Source: Hyposmocoma kahamanoa (Eukaryota; Arthropoda; Insecta; Lepidoptera; Cosmopterigidae). From it: a stretch of DNA of 64,000 nucleotides. The notes below the pieces were generated by a model. That model worked only from the letters and a program-made list of their open reading frames with translations. It searched no databases and had not been told where the DNA came from. The DNA lies in NCBI RefSeq assembly GCF_003589595.1, contig NW_020653726.1:10177216-10241215 (forward strand), in the 5' to 3' direction. The first letter of the stretch is position 1; the number at the start of each line of letters is the position of its first letter. The position numbers and the translations under genes are program-made. Positions 48,766-61,129 of this stretch are shown one piece after another.

Positions 48766-49099
48766 GTTTCGCGCAGGGTTTCCAGTTCATAAAAACAACC
48801 TTTTCTTAAGTTTTATCACATACCTCGTTTTTTTATAATATCTTAAACCTAAATATTTATATTTTGAATTGAATATGGAAATAAATGTATCTAAATAATA
48901 CACGTGCTTTCTCTACAACATTGTAAACGACAGCATAACGTGAAAGCGGTTGCGAATATGCTTTAAATAGATATAGCAAAAAACTACCATATCGCACAAA
49001 AATCTCTCTCAATATACTTCGGTGTTTTTCCCCACTTACAAAGCTTTGGTTTCGATTCCGAGTTTTTTCGGACCATGTGCTTTGTGTGTGCGGAATTTT

Positions 49100-49170
49100 G
49101 GAAACCTTTCCCACGCTTGCGTGGAAAAAACGCTTTTGCGCGCAGATTTGTAATGAGAAAGAAAGCCTTC
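49100..49170. repeat. Short dispersed repeat shared with 59190-59245
   Basis: Both contain AACGCTTTTGCGCGCAGAT followed by T(G/C)TAATGAGAAA. The same strand is used. No other feature is visible. Confidence 0.55.
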
Positions 49171-49388
49171 CCGAGCTAGAGAGATGAAAAAAATATTACT
49201 TACTTGGCTCCAATCATTTAGGCAATTGGCCTGATGCCAAATATAAGAAAAATGAAAAACAACATAATGTTTATCTTCTTTGATAATTATCATGATAATA
49301 TTGTACATATTTCACTAAAGTTAAGAAAAGACATTACAATATAAAATTTATAAGTAGAAAAGTTTTTATGTAAAAAAATGCATCTAGG

Positions 49389-49720
49389 GCCGTACCCTGG
49401 GGTATCGTCCCAGGACTGGCAACATTTCCCCTTTGAATTGCTAAACTTCTTTGGATCTTTGGCGGAAATGACTGCTAGACTTGTGGTCACCGGAGGCTTC
49501 TACAAGGCGATCCGACAACTCGTTCGCTAGAAGTTTCGCTGGGCCCCAGGAACCCAAGATTTCAACCGCAAAAGGCACAAAGCTGTAGCACTGAGCAAGG
49601 TTGGCGTAAAACGATATAACGTTCTTGTTTTGTGCCTTAGTTTGGTTTTTAGTTTGTTAATGTACCAAAAATTTTTAAAGAACTTAAAAAGAGACTTGAA
49701 AAACCGCAATTAAAATAAGA
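49389..49720 (-). pseudogene. Probable retroelement coding fragment
   Basis: One minus-strand frame reads FVPFAVEILGSWGPAKLLAN, then ELSDRLVEASGDHKSSSHFRQR, a stop, and GEMLPVLGRYPRVRP. The order FVPFAVEILG, a leucine-rich middle and FxQR is familiar from the ends of some invertebrate retroelement proteins, but I cannot name the family. Internal stops show decay. Confidence 0.45.
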
Positions 49721-50280
49721 ACATCACGAAGGAAAGTATGAACCTCTAAAATTTTATATTTAAATAAGTAAGTTTTTAAATTTAATCGTCGGTGTTATGG
49801 TACGCCATCGCCGTGGGATGGAAAGGGAGAAAGTGAATTATTTAAATTCGTTACGTAATAAACTGATGTGCGATTCATGTAATTTTTGTACAACTCACGA
49901 AACTGGTTATTCTAGTCCAACGTTTTTCAAGCTACATATCAATAAAATTCCCGACTCAAGCGCACCATACTAGGGTACTACAGAGTGAGAAGATTAGAGA
50001 GTTAGAGAAAGAGTGTTCTAGTAAAATAAAATCAATGACGGGGATACTGCGCAAACTGCGTATACCACCTAGATCTGACCTACTTTAAATAATTTTGTGT
50101 TTTAACTTGGTTTTCCCCGGACATAAATGTTAAAAATTTCAAATCCAAGTGCTTATACTTCTAATATTAGTATACGTACTTCTAACATTTTATTACACAA
50201 TAAGTTGGAATATACAGGTAAGGTACAATAAAAGTTTAAATACTAGAAAGTAAAACTAGGATTAAATTATATGAATAAAA

Positions 50281-50550
50281 TTGGTTCCCCGCGGCAATGT
50301 GCCCAAGATAATGCCAGCTCAGCTACGGAGCGAGCTCTCTTGCTGGTGTGCTGAAGACGGGATGGGGCAAGTGTGTCAGCATACGTGGCGTCTCACACCA
50401 GTGTCTGGCCTATACTCCAAGGGATGAGAGTCATTCGGTCCGGGTGTTTGCCGTCAGTTCGCGTCATGCCGTTTGGCTTGAGTATGGCGGGCACGTTAAC
50501 AGTGGCCTAAGACCGGTGATGACGTTCGGCGACTTCTGGTATCATTAATC
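50281..50550. other. GC-rich intergenic block
   Basis: About 270 bp richer in G+C than its flanks, with a 66-codon open frame but no recognisable domain, splice structure or second copy in the window. It may be a repeat or a relic of a gene. Confidence 0.4.
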
Positions 50551-50912
50551 TTTAACATTTCCTTTTCGGTTTTTAGGTACCAACAGAACAAAAATACGAA
50601 AACGTCTATAATGGAAATGCTAAGATTACGTGCATCTTTAATCAACTTTTATGGATATTAACATAATACTGATTTAGTAAGTGGGGTTCAGTACTAAATA
50701 ACAAAAAATCTGACTACGCAAACATAATATCGTATAAAGACAAAATGAAATAAAGATTCAGTGTTCCAAAAAAAATTACAACTTTGCATACCGTTGATGC
50801 CTATTGTATGAGAGCGAGTTAAGATTAGTCTTCCTTATTACATTCGAGTTATTCCTACAATGTTCCTAGGAGTGAAATAAAGTCTCACTGATTGATATTG
50901 GTGCACGTGTAA

Positions 50913-50976
50913 AAGCGACACGCTTCAGTTGCAGTACCACTCAGATCTTTAAATCGCAAATATCAGAGGGGCAGAG
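50913..50976 (+). repeat. Family A repeat, internal fragment
   Basis: AGCGACACGC, CAGTTGCAGTACCACTCAGA and CTTTAAATCGCAAATATCAG only. Confidence 0.6.
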
Positions 50977-51647
50977 GGCAGCAGGTTGATGTTACGTAAT
51001 AATATATTTTACGCAATTACCGCTCCTGGCTTGGCTGTAACGGTCAAAAAATTATCTCTTTTATGAAGCGAATATAATCAAAACTTTAATTTGTTTATTC
51101 AGGCAAATATTACATACAATTACAAAATGATCACTGATCTTCTTCGTATATAATTTACTCGTCACATTATGTTTTGTAATAGCCTATAATCTAACATTAT
51201 AATATACCACATAATGTCTACACCTGCGTTTTTTGTTATGAAATAAGATTTCACTTTCTATCTTTCTCGTTTTTTATTTCACTTGAGTGTTTAATTATGC
51301 TGGGTGCTGCTAATAGGTAGAAGTAGATTCAAGCCAGTCGAGGCTCACTTTACACTTACAATTTATATTCAACTTTACACCATTTAGTATAACACCGACA
51401 TTTCAAATAGTTATTGAATTAAAACGCGTGCTTTTGAGTCTATATCAATTTATATCAATAGGTACCTACTTGAAAATATTCTGACACTCGGCATTATTTG
51501 AAATGAAATGCATATTTCCCTTAACACCACGACAGATATTCAAACATGTATTTGTAATATACTAATAATATAACGAGGATATTCTTTTGTGGTAGGTAGT
51601 CGGCTCGTTTCCTGGAATGGTAACTGATGCGCAAAATTTTTATAGCA

Positions 51648-51691
51648 ACTTCAATTTATATGTAGGAAGCTCGCTGCATATAAATTGAAGT
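51648..51691. repeat. 17-bp hairpin
   Basis: ACTTCAATTTATATGTA pairs with TGCATATAAATTGAAGT, one mismatch, 10-nt loop. Confidence 0.8.
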
Positions 51692-51964
51692 AATTATTTA
51701 CGCATAATGTAAATTTACATGGGCTGTACCGACAGTGTACAAAATTACTAACATATTTTAAATGCTACTGTTAACATTACTCATTTGTGGATAATGTCGT
51801 TGATTGTATTTGTACTTATGTTAGAATTAACCAACACTGAATGTAAACATACCATGTACAATTGTTTATTATCCCTGAAAAATAAATAAACATTTAGTAA
51901 ACAATGTGTATCAAATTAGGAGCAATAAAATCAAATGGCGTGCGTGCGTGTGTAAGCGCGCGCG

Positions 51965-51967
<3 letters not shown>

Positions 51968-52053
<86 letters not shown>
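51968..52053 (+). repeat. (GT)n microsatellite
   Basis: An uninterrupted run of about 43 GT units, preceded by a short (GC)n run. Likely polymorphic. Confidence 0.95.
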
Positions 52054-52056
<3 letters not shown>

Positions 52057-53953
52057 GGTTCCAATCTTCTAGAATTAAACTTTGAAGAATGTGCTGTCAA
52101 CGTCAAATTCGCCATGCATCTATATGCGTTAATACAATTTTTAGTCAGCATTCTACTTTGAAGATATATTCAAGTAAACATTATGTAAACTATCTATTTC
52201 AAAATAGATACACCTAAATTTAATACCACGCTTTTTATTATGATTCCAGTTGTCATGTTACCATGTGCATGCTATCATGGCTGTTAAGGTTTTAATAAAT
52301 AAAATTATTGTGTTTCTTCTGCTTTGGAATCTTCAAAGAGCGTGCTGCATTTCATTAAATTAAATTGCGTCGCTTCTATTATTCATATTATACTCATTTC
52401 TCAACGAATACATACTAATAAGCTGGAATATGCGCCTAGTCAATAAAATATAAATATTGAATACGATACAACATGTTTTTTCTATTTAATATAATTGATA
52501 GGTTTATACATAAGCGTTGCATGTTTAAAATAATTAGACAACATAATACACCTGCATTGCAGGTAGTTAAATTACAAACTTTTACTTCAAAATAGCTATA
52601 GCAAAATGATTTTAGTTTTTCCATTAAAAGTAACAATAATAATGCAACTTTCGATTTTGTGAAATATGCTTGTGAAATATATCTAATTAGCAAATAATAC
52701 TGTCGTCACTTTTGCTTGACAATTCTACTGTTTCTTCGCAAACACATATGAAAGCCATGGGAATATAAATGAACGATTATGCTATTGTTTTCGTGGAGTT
52801 ACATTAGTTTAATAATGCGTTAGGTGTTATTATACAATGTTCTAGAATAATTAAATGTAATATCATTATCTTTATCCTTATCAGTATCTTTTCATCTTAG
52901 TTGGATTATAATAATTGTTTACAAAAAAAAAGAGTTACGAACTTACGACAGTTTTAAAATGAAATTTGGTTTATACAAAATGATTGGCCAGTGAAAGGCC
53001 AAAATGTAGAGCTGCGTGATTCTTTAAAAGTGTTTGTAGTTAATTTTTGATGCGAGCTGCATACTACTCTTACAATAAACAATTATCTCTACGTAGCATA
53101 ATACGATGCAACGCAAATTGTTCTTAAGTCCTAAAGAAAATTAAAGGCACTGAAAACGATGAAGATACATTATAGCATTACGTCATTCTATTATGTGCTC
53201 AAACATTAAGTAAAACCTCACTTAAGGTGGTTAAACCTTAAGTGTAAGTTATGAATAGTATAAACCATTCGGCTCTGATATTTCCAATATTAGAGTATTC
53301 TACTAAATATAGAAAAGTACCAAAGGAATACAACAAAGCAAAGATTCGTGATCATGAGAAAGTTTATTGAAAGGGGTAGTGAAACCCAGTCAAAGCGACT
53401 TGGAGGCTACCATACAGCTGATCTTTAATCGTGGGAGGCATCGTTTTCTAACCAGTTTTGCAAGACTTTTCGCTTGCACTTGTTCACCTATTGAGTTCAA
53501 GGCTTTAAACACTTTCAAGGAATTTAATTAATCATCTTCAAATACCTTACATAATTTACTAGAAGTAAACAGTAATGAAAGAAAAATTAAGAAAACTGTT
53601 CTTGCACATGGAATTCAATTAATAATTACATGGATTGTCGAACTTCAATAAATGACATATAAGTAGATTGGTGTAATACTGTATATTATGCTTGTAAAAA
53701 TCTACAAAAATATCGCTGGTATTTTTAATACGAGTCGTTGCTTCATAGTTGTTAGTCATTTACGCCAAGACAAAATGAATTTGAGTGTAATGCGGGGCAC
53801 AAATAGTTATCAGAGGCGAAGGGTTCGATACCACTATTACCGTCGATCATCTGGGCATATGATTACATAGGCGTACGATTAACCTAGACATATGAAGACT
53901 AATGTAATATTAATGTACGATATTTTTATAATATTTTATTCATCCAACATACG

Positions 53954-53981
53954 TGTGGTAGGTGATAGATCACCTACCACA
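53954..53981. repeat. 13-bp hairpin with 2-nt loop
   Basis: TGTGGTAGGTGAT / ATCACCTACCACA, perfect. Confidence 0.8.
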
Positions 53982-54327
53982 TAGGTAACTTTTACAAGTT
54001 CATTTGTTTTGAACAAAACAAACTTGTGTCTAATTTATTCACAAAGACAAAGAACCTGGACTCTAGTGGCTTCCTATCACAATACCACATACGAAACACC
54101 TGTTTATTTCACTGCAATGAAACACGTAAGAAATATTCCGTCCCGTTTTCACGCACCCATATATAATGTACGTATATATGAAAACTATCGAATGGACTAT
54201 GGACTAAACTAGTAAGCAAAGCACGAAGGATAGGAACATTTCTAAATTGCACTATTATAATTATTAATTGTTTAGAAATTGGCAATTGATTCGCTGTTCC
54301 GTATGAATTGTTTTCTTTTAAATATAC

Positions 54328-54382
54328 CCAATGACGGGACGAACCAGTCGTGAGCCTGGTCGCAAGCGACACGCCTCACACT
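54328..54382 (+). repeat. Family A repeat, 5' fragment
   Basis: CCAATGACGGGACGAACCAG to AAGCGACACGCC; truncated about 640 bp upstream of the 213-aa Osiris gene. Confidence 0.6.
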
Positions 54383-55022
54383 GAGGCCCGTCCATAAAAA
54401 GTAACGCTCTAAACTCAAATTTAATAATTTGGGTATTTAAATATATATAATATACAGGGTGGAAATTTGTAATGCCACCTGGAGGGAAAGTACTCTAAAT
54501 ACTGGAGATAGAAATTTTTACTTAAAGGAAACATTCCTTTATTTATTAAAAGAAATAAAACTAAAAATTGTATTGACATCAAATTTTATGTTAATTGAAT
54601 CTTGCTATTGCTTGACCCTTATAAATAAATTGCGTATGGGACACTTTGTGCAAGAATTCGACTCGCATTGGGCGGTTTCTCTATTTAATATCTCTTAGCA
54701 CTAAGCATGTAATGATATTAATAACTTTTTAATCCCATTGCATGCTTCTACTCAGTTCATCAAACTATTCAAGTCAGTACAAATGGTTTAATAAGCCAGA
54801 ACATCTTTAAAATGTAACAAACGCATTAAAGAAACGCCGTAACAAGGATAATTGTTATATAATATAGTATGTATTTAGTACACATAGTAAATGCAAAATT
54901 CCAACCGGTGTATGCAGAATGACTGTATGTAGAATTCGCTAAAGCGTTACATTCGCTCTGGTTTGGAGCTATCTTGATTGGAGGGGCTCGAGCTCACGAA
55001 CAAACACAAAGTGACCGGCAAA

Positions 55023-56687
55023 ATGAACGCACTGCACGTGCCGCGGGCTCTTTGCGTTTGTGTTGCCTTATCGCTTCTGATAACCGTCAGTGCTGCTTCT
55101 GTAAATCAAAGTGAACCTCTACCATCTGTACTAGAGGACGATGTCTTAGACAATAAAAAAATCGAACTGTTTGACGGAGTGTCAGTGAAAATTCCAAAAA
55201 GTGAAGACCGCGACAGAAAAATGTTGTCTTTGGAAATTAATACCGGCAAGGATGTTGAAACAGGTAAGTTTATTACAATTAAAAACCTCTATAAATAGGT
55301 TTCTACCTACGTATGTATGCCCTAAATTTGTTTTATTATTTGTAGTTTCTTGATGACTATGTTAGAAGCGCAACGTCTACTCATTTTATAATGGGTTCTT
55401 TCACGGTATCCTCTCACATTCCCAAATTTCTATTTGTTCCCAAATTTAGGCCTAGCCTTATGTTAGTCTTTCATCGATTTGACTTAGCTTACTAAGTATA
55501 AATTTAAAAAAATCAATAACTAATGTAAATTCAAGTGCACGCAAAATCCTCACGAAACTAAGATTAGTGTTAATCTCAAATCAATAAAAGACCAGTGAAA
55601 ATTGCTAATTTGAATAGAATATTTGAATACTTATTTGATTTAGACAGCGCAAAAAATGTTATTCGTCTGTCACAGAAAACAAAAACTCAGCATAAAACTC
55701 TTCCCGAAACAAACCAAGCTACGCAAAGGCATTCCAATAAAATTGTTATTGAACGAGAGAGCGGAGAAACGCGTAAGTAGGTACGAAATAATCAGAGCAG
55801 TAACGTCTGTTCTATGGCAAGTGTATAGGTAATGCTTATTAAGTCATCTAACCAATCTGAACAGTAGAAAGTAAACAGGTGTTTATAATTACAGTCTCGC
55901 GATGTGCGACACAATTACATTAATGCGCTTAAATTTCGATTTAATGGACAACACTGGTGGACTTGGAACCCGATTTCATGGATTACTTTCTAGTTATTAT
56001 GTTTAAAATTTAATTTTTTATCAGAATGTGCGTTTTTAAATTTATTTTAGTAATAATCAATTTAATTTAATAAAAATTCATACTGCTAAAATAAAATAAT
56101 TTGTAAAGCATGTAGTGTTAACTGGAATGGTTTTTAGAAAATTTAAAAATAAGGTATTTAATTAGTAAATATAATGAAAATTAGGGTGGTTTCACAGAAA
56201 TCTAAATATTTAGATACATCTAAATATCTAAATATTTAGATTTCTGTGGGTGGTTTGCATAAATATTAGATATAACTGGTTGATGACTTTATTATCTCAG
56301 TTAGCAGTAACCATGAGACCTGTAAAGGGCCCGAGACGTTGGTTTGTTTGGAAAAAAAATACTCGCGATTTATTTTAGTGTTCATATTTTAAACAAGTTT
56401 TCTTTTCAATTTCAGGTCGAGGCAAACAGAAGAAGCTAATGCAGCGAATTTTACCTATGTTCATAATCCCATTCCTTATCCAGTCAACTATCGTGCCCTT
56501 TTTCCTCAGTATGCTCAAGTTTATGCTCTTCAAATCTCTCATGGTGGGAAAACTAGCCCTTGGTCTGATTCTCCTTAACGCGTTCAAGAATCATAATGCT
56601 GTTAAAGGACGAAACGATCCAGACATAGCGAATATTCACTATGGTTATCAAAAACACGGAATGGAATATGGTGCATACGTTAACTGA
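55023..56687 (+). CDS. Osiris family protein (DUF1676), three exons, 213 aa
   Basis: Exons are 55023-55263, 55644-55772 and 56416-56687, 642 nt in total, with GT/AG borders and phase 1 at both junctions. Residues 1-24 are a signal peptide ending VSAAS. Residues 46-58 contain an ELFDGVSVKIP motif like the (D/F)DGxSLVR element of Osiris proteins. Residues 82-130 are a polar, Lys/Gln/Thr-rich linker. Residues 132-180 are the long hydrophobic DUF1676 segment (MQRILPMFIIPF start), and HYGY at 198-201 matches the YGY-type motif common after this domain. The mature protein has no cysteine, so the two-cysteine region is missing. The ATG at 55023 is chosen because the signal peptide follows it directly; the upstream in-frame start at 54978 is only a TTG. 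The gene has the same orientation as the Osiris-like gene 10.7 kb upstream. The specific Osiris number is unknown. Confidence 0.88.
56193..56248. repeat. Perfect 22-bp hairpin in Osiris intron 2
   Basis: CACAGAAATCTAAATATT, TAGA pairs exactly with the right arm, 12-nt loop. Confidence 0.85.
56258..56375 (+). repeat. Family E dispersed repeat, upstream of Osiris exon 3
   Basis: ACCATGAGACCTGTAAAGGG then CCCGAGACGTTGGTTTGTTT. The block recurs at 62055-62215 and, more diverged or reversed, at 29360-29550, 39680-39800 and 42838-43010. It ends 40 bp before the exon 3 acceptor. Confidence 0.6.
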
Positions 56688-57284
56688 CTGTTCTAAAACA
56701 GTATTAGCTAGCTTCTCTAAAATTGTGGTTCTAGACTGAATATTAATGTGCTATATTGTAGTAAAACATTTCATCAAGAAAATCTGTCCTGCAGTAGGTC
56801 AATGCCTACAGGTCAGTTTTAATTCCGGACACCAAATCTTACAATGTCGGTGTCGTTAAGCTATTTACCTTATTTAAAAGTTGTTGTACCAAGCTTTAAA
56901 ATATGTTTTTTCTACGTCATAGTTTACACAACATAGTAAATAGTTGTAATAACTATAAAATATAGTTATATAATATGTTCTCATCCAAGATGAAATGCTG
57001 AACCAAAATTCATTGGAATTTAAAAAAAAACTTGGCTTGCCGGTTTGGTGTACTTTCTCCAGGTCGTGTAAAAGTGAATCACGTCTAAGCATACGTATTA
57101 CAACATTAACTGTCAGTGATATAGATTTATACTACGTAGCATTTACTGCTATATCTGCTACGTGAATGGAATAGAGAAGTCGTTTATGCAAAATATACCT
57201 TCAAGGAAGAAAGCACTGATTTCTTTTAAAGAATTTTCAAGATTGTCGAGACAGTATAATTGTAACTTTTTTGTTAAAAAAAAC

Positions 57285-57570
57285 CCGACCTCACAAGTTT
57301 GTGGAATTAAATAGATTTGCCAATTTTATTGAAATCGGTTACCGGAAAGTGAGCGAAACCGGATTATTCCCCTAGTTTGCCACCCTTAGAGGTGGAATAT
57401 TTTCTTCAAATTTATAATAAATCACTCTCTTTCCAACAAAAAAGAATCGCAAAAATCGGTGCATAAATGATTTTTTTTAACGCTATTATCGCGTAACATA
57501 CATACAAAAAAAATCAATAACAGTTTAATTGAGAACTTCCATCTTTTTTTTCAAGCTGGTTAAAAATTAA
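57285..57570 (-). repeat. Family D repeat
   Basis: Minus-strand copy; plus-strand text shows CTAGTTTGCCACCCTTAGAG then GTGGAATATTTTCTTC and CTTTCCAACAAAAAAGAATC. Confidence 0.7.
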
Positions 57571-58690
57571 AGGTCTCTAAGCTACTTTCCACAGTAATTA
57601 ATGATATCAATTAAATTAATTGGAACAAACAAAGTCGCATAAACACAGCGGCAACTTGAATAGAGCCGAGTTGTGATGTATGAGCGACATATACATTATA
57701 TGTATAGATAACTACCCAAAGTACATACAAGTAACAAAATAAATTCAGTTCGATAAAGAACTAATGATAAATGTACTAAAATCTGCAAGTATTTCTACTT
57801 GTACAATGTTACTACTACTTTTTAGCTACTTATGTCTACTTCAATCTCAGAACTAATACTAAAATACACTAAAGTTTTTCCTCTTGTAAGCCATGTCACG
57901 AATAGGAAGGGATTGATCTCAGGTCAATCCAAAAAGTTGCAAAATGTTAGTATGATTTTTTAATTTCACATTGATCATCTTTATCGGAATATATTATATA
58001 TAATAATAAGATAATATTCCAAGGCTATAATTATAAAGATGCAAAAAGAATTAACCAAAAAATATGAAAGTTTTAACCAAATAGCAAGCGGATATAAATG
58101 TAATATAATTGGGTCAATTTGTAAAGGTTGTGATTTTTTTATTATTATTTCAGTGTATTGGCCACCGTAAAGACATGATTTCCAGAGAAAAATTGTCAGA
58201 AAATTAAATTGTTACAGAAAAATTTAAATTTAAGATCTGGTAGTACAGCACACAGCTTTGCCCTAAGACATTGCCTGTCCTGAAGGATGAAAAATTTGAC
58301 TATTACGACCATTTTTTAACGTCAAAATGTACTTCAGCCCAATTTATTAAATATGTGTTAGCATAGAATGAGAAACTATTTTTTGTGTCTTTTTCAAACA
58401 AACCAACGTTAATACAGGATTTTTTTTTTAAATGAAACAATGATTTTTCGTTAGGTTCTGCTCCATAATCTCTTCCAATAATTTCAAATAGAGAGAATAA
58501 AATTTTAACAAATTGTACACGAAGATCTGTTGAAAACTGCATGAAAAGTGATTCAATGATTGTATACAAGTTTTCTTCGGATCAGAGAAATTGTGAAAAT
58601 TGGTACAATACTTATTTGTTATGCAAGCCTGGAAAGTTGTTGTTAGACGCGAGTGGTTGTACTGAAACCTGAGCAAGCGAAGGACACTAT

Positions 58691-58855
58691 GGGTCGTATT
58701 CTAGAACTCTACTCAATGCTCAAGTCAGGATTGCACTGGAAACACAAGCACTGGAAATACGACCCTAATGGCAGGGACTTGAGTATGATTTCGAGTGCTT
58801 TAAACCATACTCAAACCCTGACTTGAGCATTGAGTAGAGTTTTAGAATACGACCC
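58691..58855. mobile_element. MITE-like element with about 38-bp terminal inverted repeats
   Basis: GGGTCGTATTCTAGAACTCT, ACTCAATGCTCAAGTCAGG at the left pairs with CCTGACTTGAGCATTGAGTA, GAGTTTTAGAATACGACCC at the right, with one mismatch. Confidence 0.8.
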
Positions 58856-59189
58856 AAAGATCGAAGAAGATTCAAAAATAGAATCCAGAGCGTAGCGAGG
58901 GTTTCAAGCATAGATATAGAAATGTAAAACAACTTTGCTGCCGAGGCACACACACAACTTTTTACCTCACTATAGCGAGGAAAATGGTAGATAGATGATA
59001 CTAGAAAAACAGTTATCGTTGTCAATTTAATGTCAACAATAATTATGAATAAAATATACCAACGGATTTATATTACATAAATAATGTACGACAAATCGCG
59101 TAGTAGAAAGTGTCATTATGTTTTTTTTCATAGAAAGAAAAAGTTAGGTGCACCACAGTCCATCGCCAAGTTCGAATTTCAAAAACCTT

Positions 59190-59245
59190 CTCCACCCTAG
59201 CGTGAAAAAAAACGCTTTTGCGCGCAGATATCTAATGAGAAACCT
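59190..59245. repeat. Short dispersed repeat shared with 49100-49170
   Basis: See 49100-49170: CTAGCGTGAAAAAAAACGCT then TTTGCGCGCAGATATC. Confidence 0.55.
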
Positions 59246-59371
59246 GGTTTTTTATAGTGTTGTATTTATTTCACAATAGAATAACTTTGTCCGCAAAAAT
59301 AAAAGAAAATTTTCACTGAATAATTTGTGCTTAACGAAACTTTCACAGGATAGTTTATTTTTTAATGAACA

Positions 59372-59603
59372 ATCGTGGGCCGTTGCAGCGCCACTCAAAG
59401 TTTATAGATCGCCAAGGTCTAAGAGATACTGCCACTACACTTGTAACCTGAGGCAAAAAGCTGACAACTTCCACGTGTCTGTAGTTTCATACCGTTACCC
59501 TTCAAAACCGGAACGCTGCTGTGTGTACATATGCTTGCCGGCACAAATAGGTTAGGAAGCAGTACTTCCTTTACCGAATTCTTTCACAAGGAACTCTGTT
59601 ACT
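59372..59603 (+). repeat. Family A repeat, diverged
   Basis: GTTGCAGCGCCACTCAAAGT, GCTGACAACTTCCACGTGTC and GCAGTACTTCCTTTACCGAA keep the family's order with many differences. Confidence 0.65.
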
Positions 59604-60066
59604 ATATTAACAATAACAATATCTCAAGTTGTGTATCATATAATAACGATGTGCGATAATTTAAATAACAAATATCATCAAAATTGTATAGCAAACGAGA
59701 TGTTAAATTAGGACTAGCATTTTCATTCGTTTATGTCCAAGATAATGGTACGTTCTGCCACGTCGAGATATTTTTTTACCTTGGAATTTGGCCCAAAATT
59801 TCTTCTTACCGTATCGATGGCATACATTATAATGCTTGTAACCGTGTTGTTTTTTTAAATTAATTAAATTAAAAATACTTTATAAAAAATAATAATTTAC
59901 GACCCGTTATAGGAATTATGCCTTTTGACAGTATTTTTCTTAGGCAGCCAGTCATCTAGTCAGCTCATTTTAAAAATATATTACCTGACTAGATTATTTT
60001 TATAAAAACTATAATTTTTCCATTCCCTACATATAAAATGTACTGCATATTACCTTTTTTAAGCAC

Positions 60067-60128
60067 CTTACAATGTGTAATCAACTGATAAGGTTCTATA
60101 ATCTTATCAGTCGATTACACATTGTAAG
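60067..60128. repeat. 26-bp hairpin
   Basis: CTTACAATGTGTAATCA, ACTGATAAG pairs with the right arm with one mismatch, 10-nt loop. Its size would suit a miRNA-like precursor. Confidence 0.85.
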
Positions 60129-60426
60129 TACTATTACCTACTGTTTAAGACGTTTCTACCTCTAGATCATATTATTTATTCTTGTAAATAGTACCTAACT
60201 TATAAGTTTTTATGTAGCAAATTTGTTGAACAAATAAATTATTTGTAAAGAAGTGCCCATAGTTTCCTTTAGGAATAAGCATTCCTACTAATTTTGAAAG
60301 AATCCCCAAAAATTATCTACGTAAAATACTAAGCTTTAAAATACAATATTTCTAAAGCTCATGATGATAATACACGCATAATTAAGGTTTTGTATGTTAT
60401 TTGTTTGTTAAGTAATGTAATGTAAC

Positions 60427-60467
60427 GCAAAGCAACACATACTTAGGGTAAGTATGTGTTGCTTTGC
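60427..60467. repeat. Perfect 19-bp hairpin
   Basis: GCAAAGCAACACATACTTA and its complement, 3-nt loop (GGG). Confidence 0.85.
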
Positions 60468-60607
60468 TGTAGAGTGTCAACCTGTATAAGTTTTACGACA
60501 AGGACAAAATATCCTCCGGATAAATAGTGAATATTATAATTTTTATAAAATAAATATTTATAATTTATATTCGCAAAAAAGCCAATCTTGAGCCTGTTTT
60601 TCTTGTT

Positions 60608-60790
60608 ATCGTATCGATGGCATACACTTTAATGCTTGCCATCGTGGTGAAAGGATTTGCCAATCGGCGTAAAGTAGGTACCTACCTACTCGCCGATTGG
60701 CAAAATGTTGCCCTGGATGCGCCAGACGTAGGTACAGGAAAGGAATGGTACGTCGTATGGGGAGGCTCCTTTCGTGCACCACTATTGCCC
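60608..60790 (+). repeat. Family F dispersed repeat
   Basis: Second good copy of family F. It carries an inverted pair TTTGCCAATCGGCG / CGCCGATTGGCAAA (60656-60669 and 60691-60704). Confidence 0.65.
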
Positions 60791-61094
60791 CTATTCAAGA
60801 TATTTTATTTTATTTATTTATTTGTTTATTTGCAAACTTTACAGCTTTTTAATTTTCGTTTACAATCATAATAATATACGTATATAGCCAATAACAAAGT
60901 TTGTCATATTACATTTTAATTATAGCGTTACTTTATCTAGCGTTAATCTATAGCCTAATCGAAAAACAAACATGTTGAAAATTTACATTAAGTTCTTAAA
61001 TTAATGGTAATCTACATATTATTAAATTATTACATACAAATATAACATTATTATTATATAAATTATAAAGGTGTAAGTGTAAGTATGTTTTAGT

Positions 61095-61129
61095 GTTGTG
61101 TGTGTTTGTGTGTGTGTGTGTGTGTGTGT
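61095..61129 (+). repeat. (GT)n microsatellite
   Basis: A short GT run of about 17 units with one interruption. Confidence 0.85.

Larger units (their letters stand above)
44810..54970. other. Intergenic region, repeat-rich
   Basis: Contains family A, D, RTE and LINE remnants and microsatellites. I found no exon with Osiris motifs or conserved splice-bounded coding sequence. Confidence 0.55.

Noticed and set aside
51894..52161. Open frames over the GT run, both strands
   Set aside because: Products are poly His-Thr or Cys-Val from a microsatellite.
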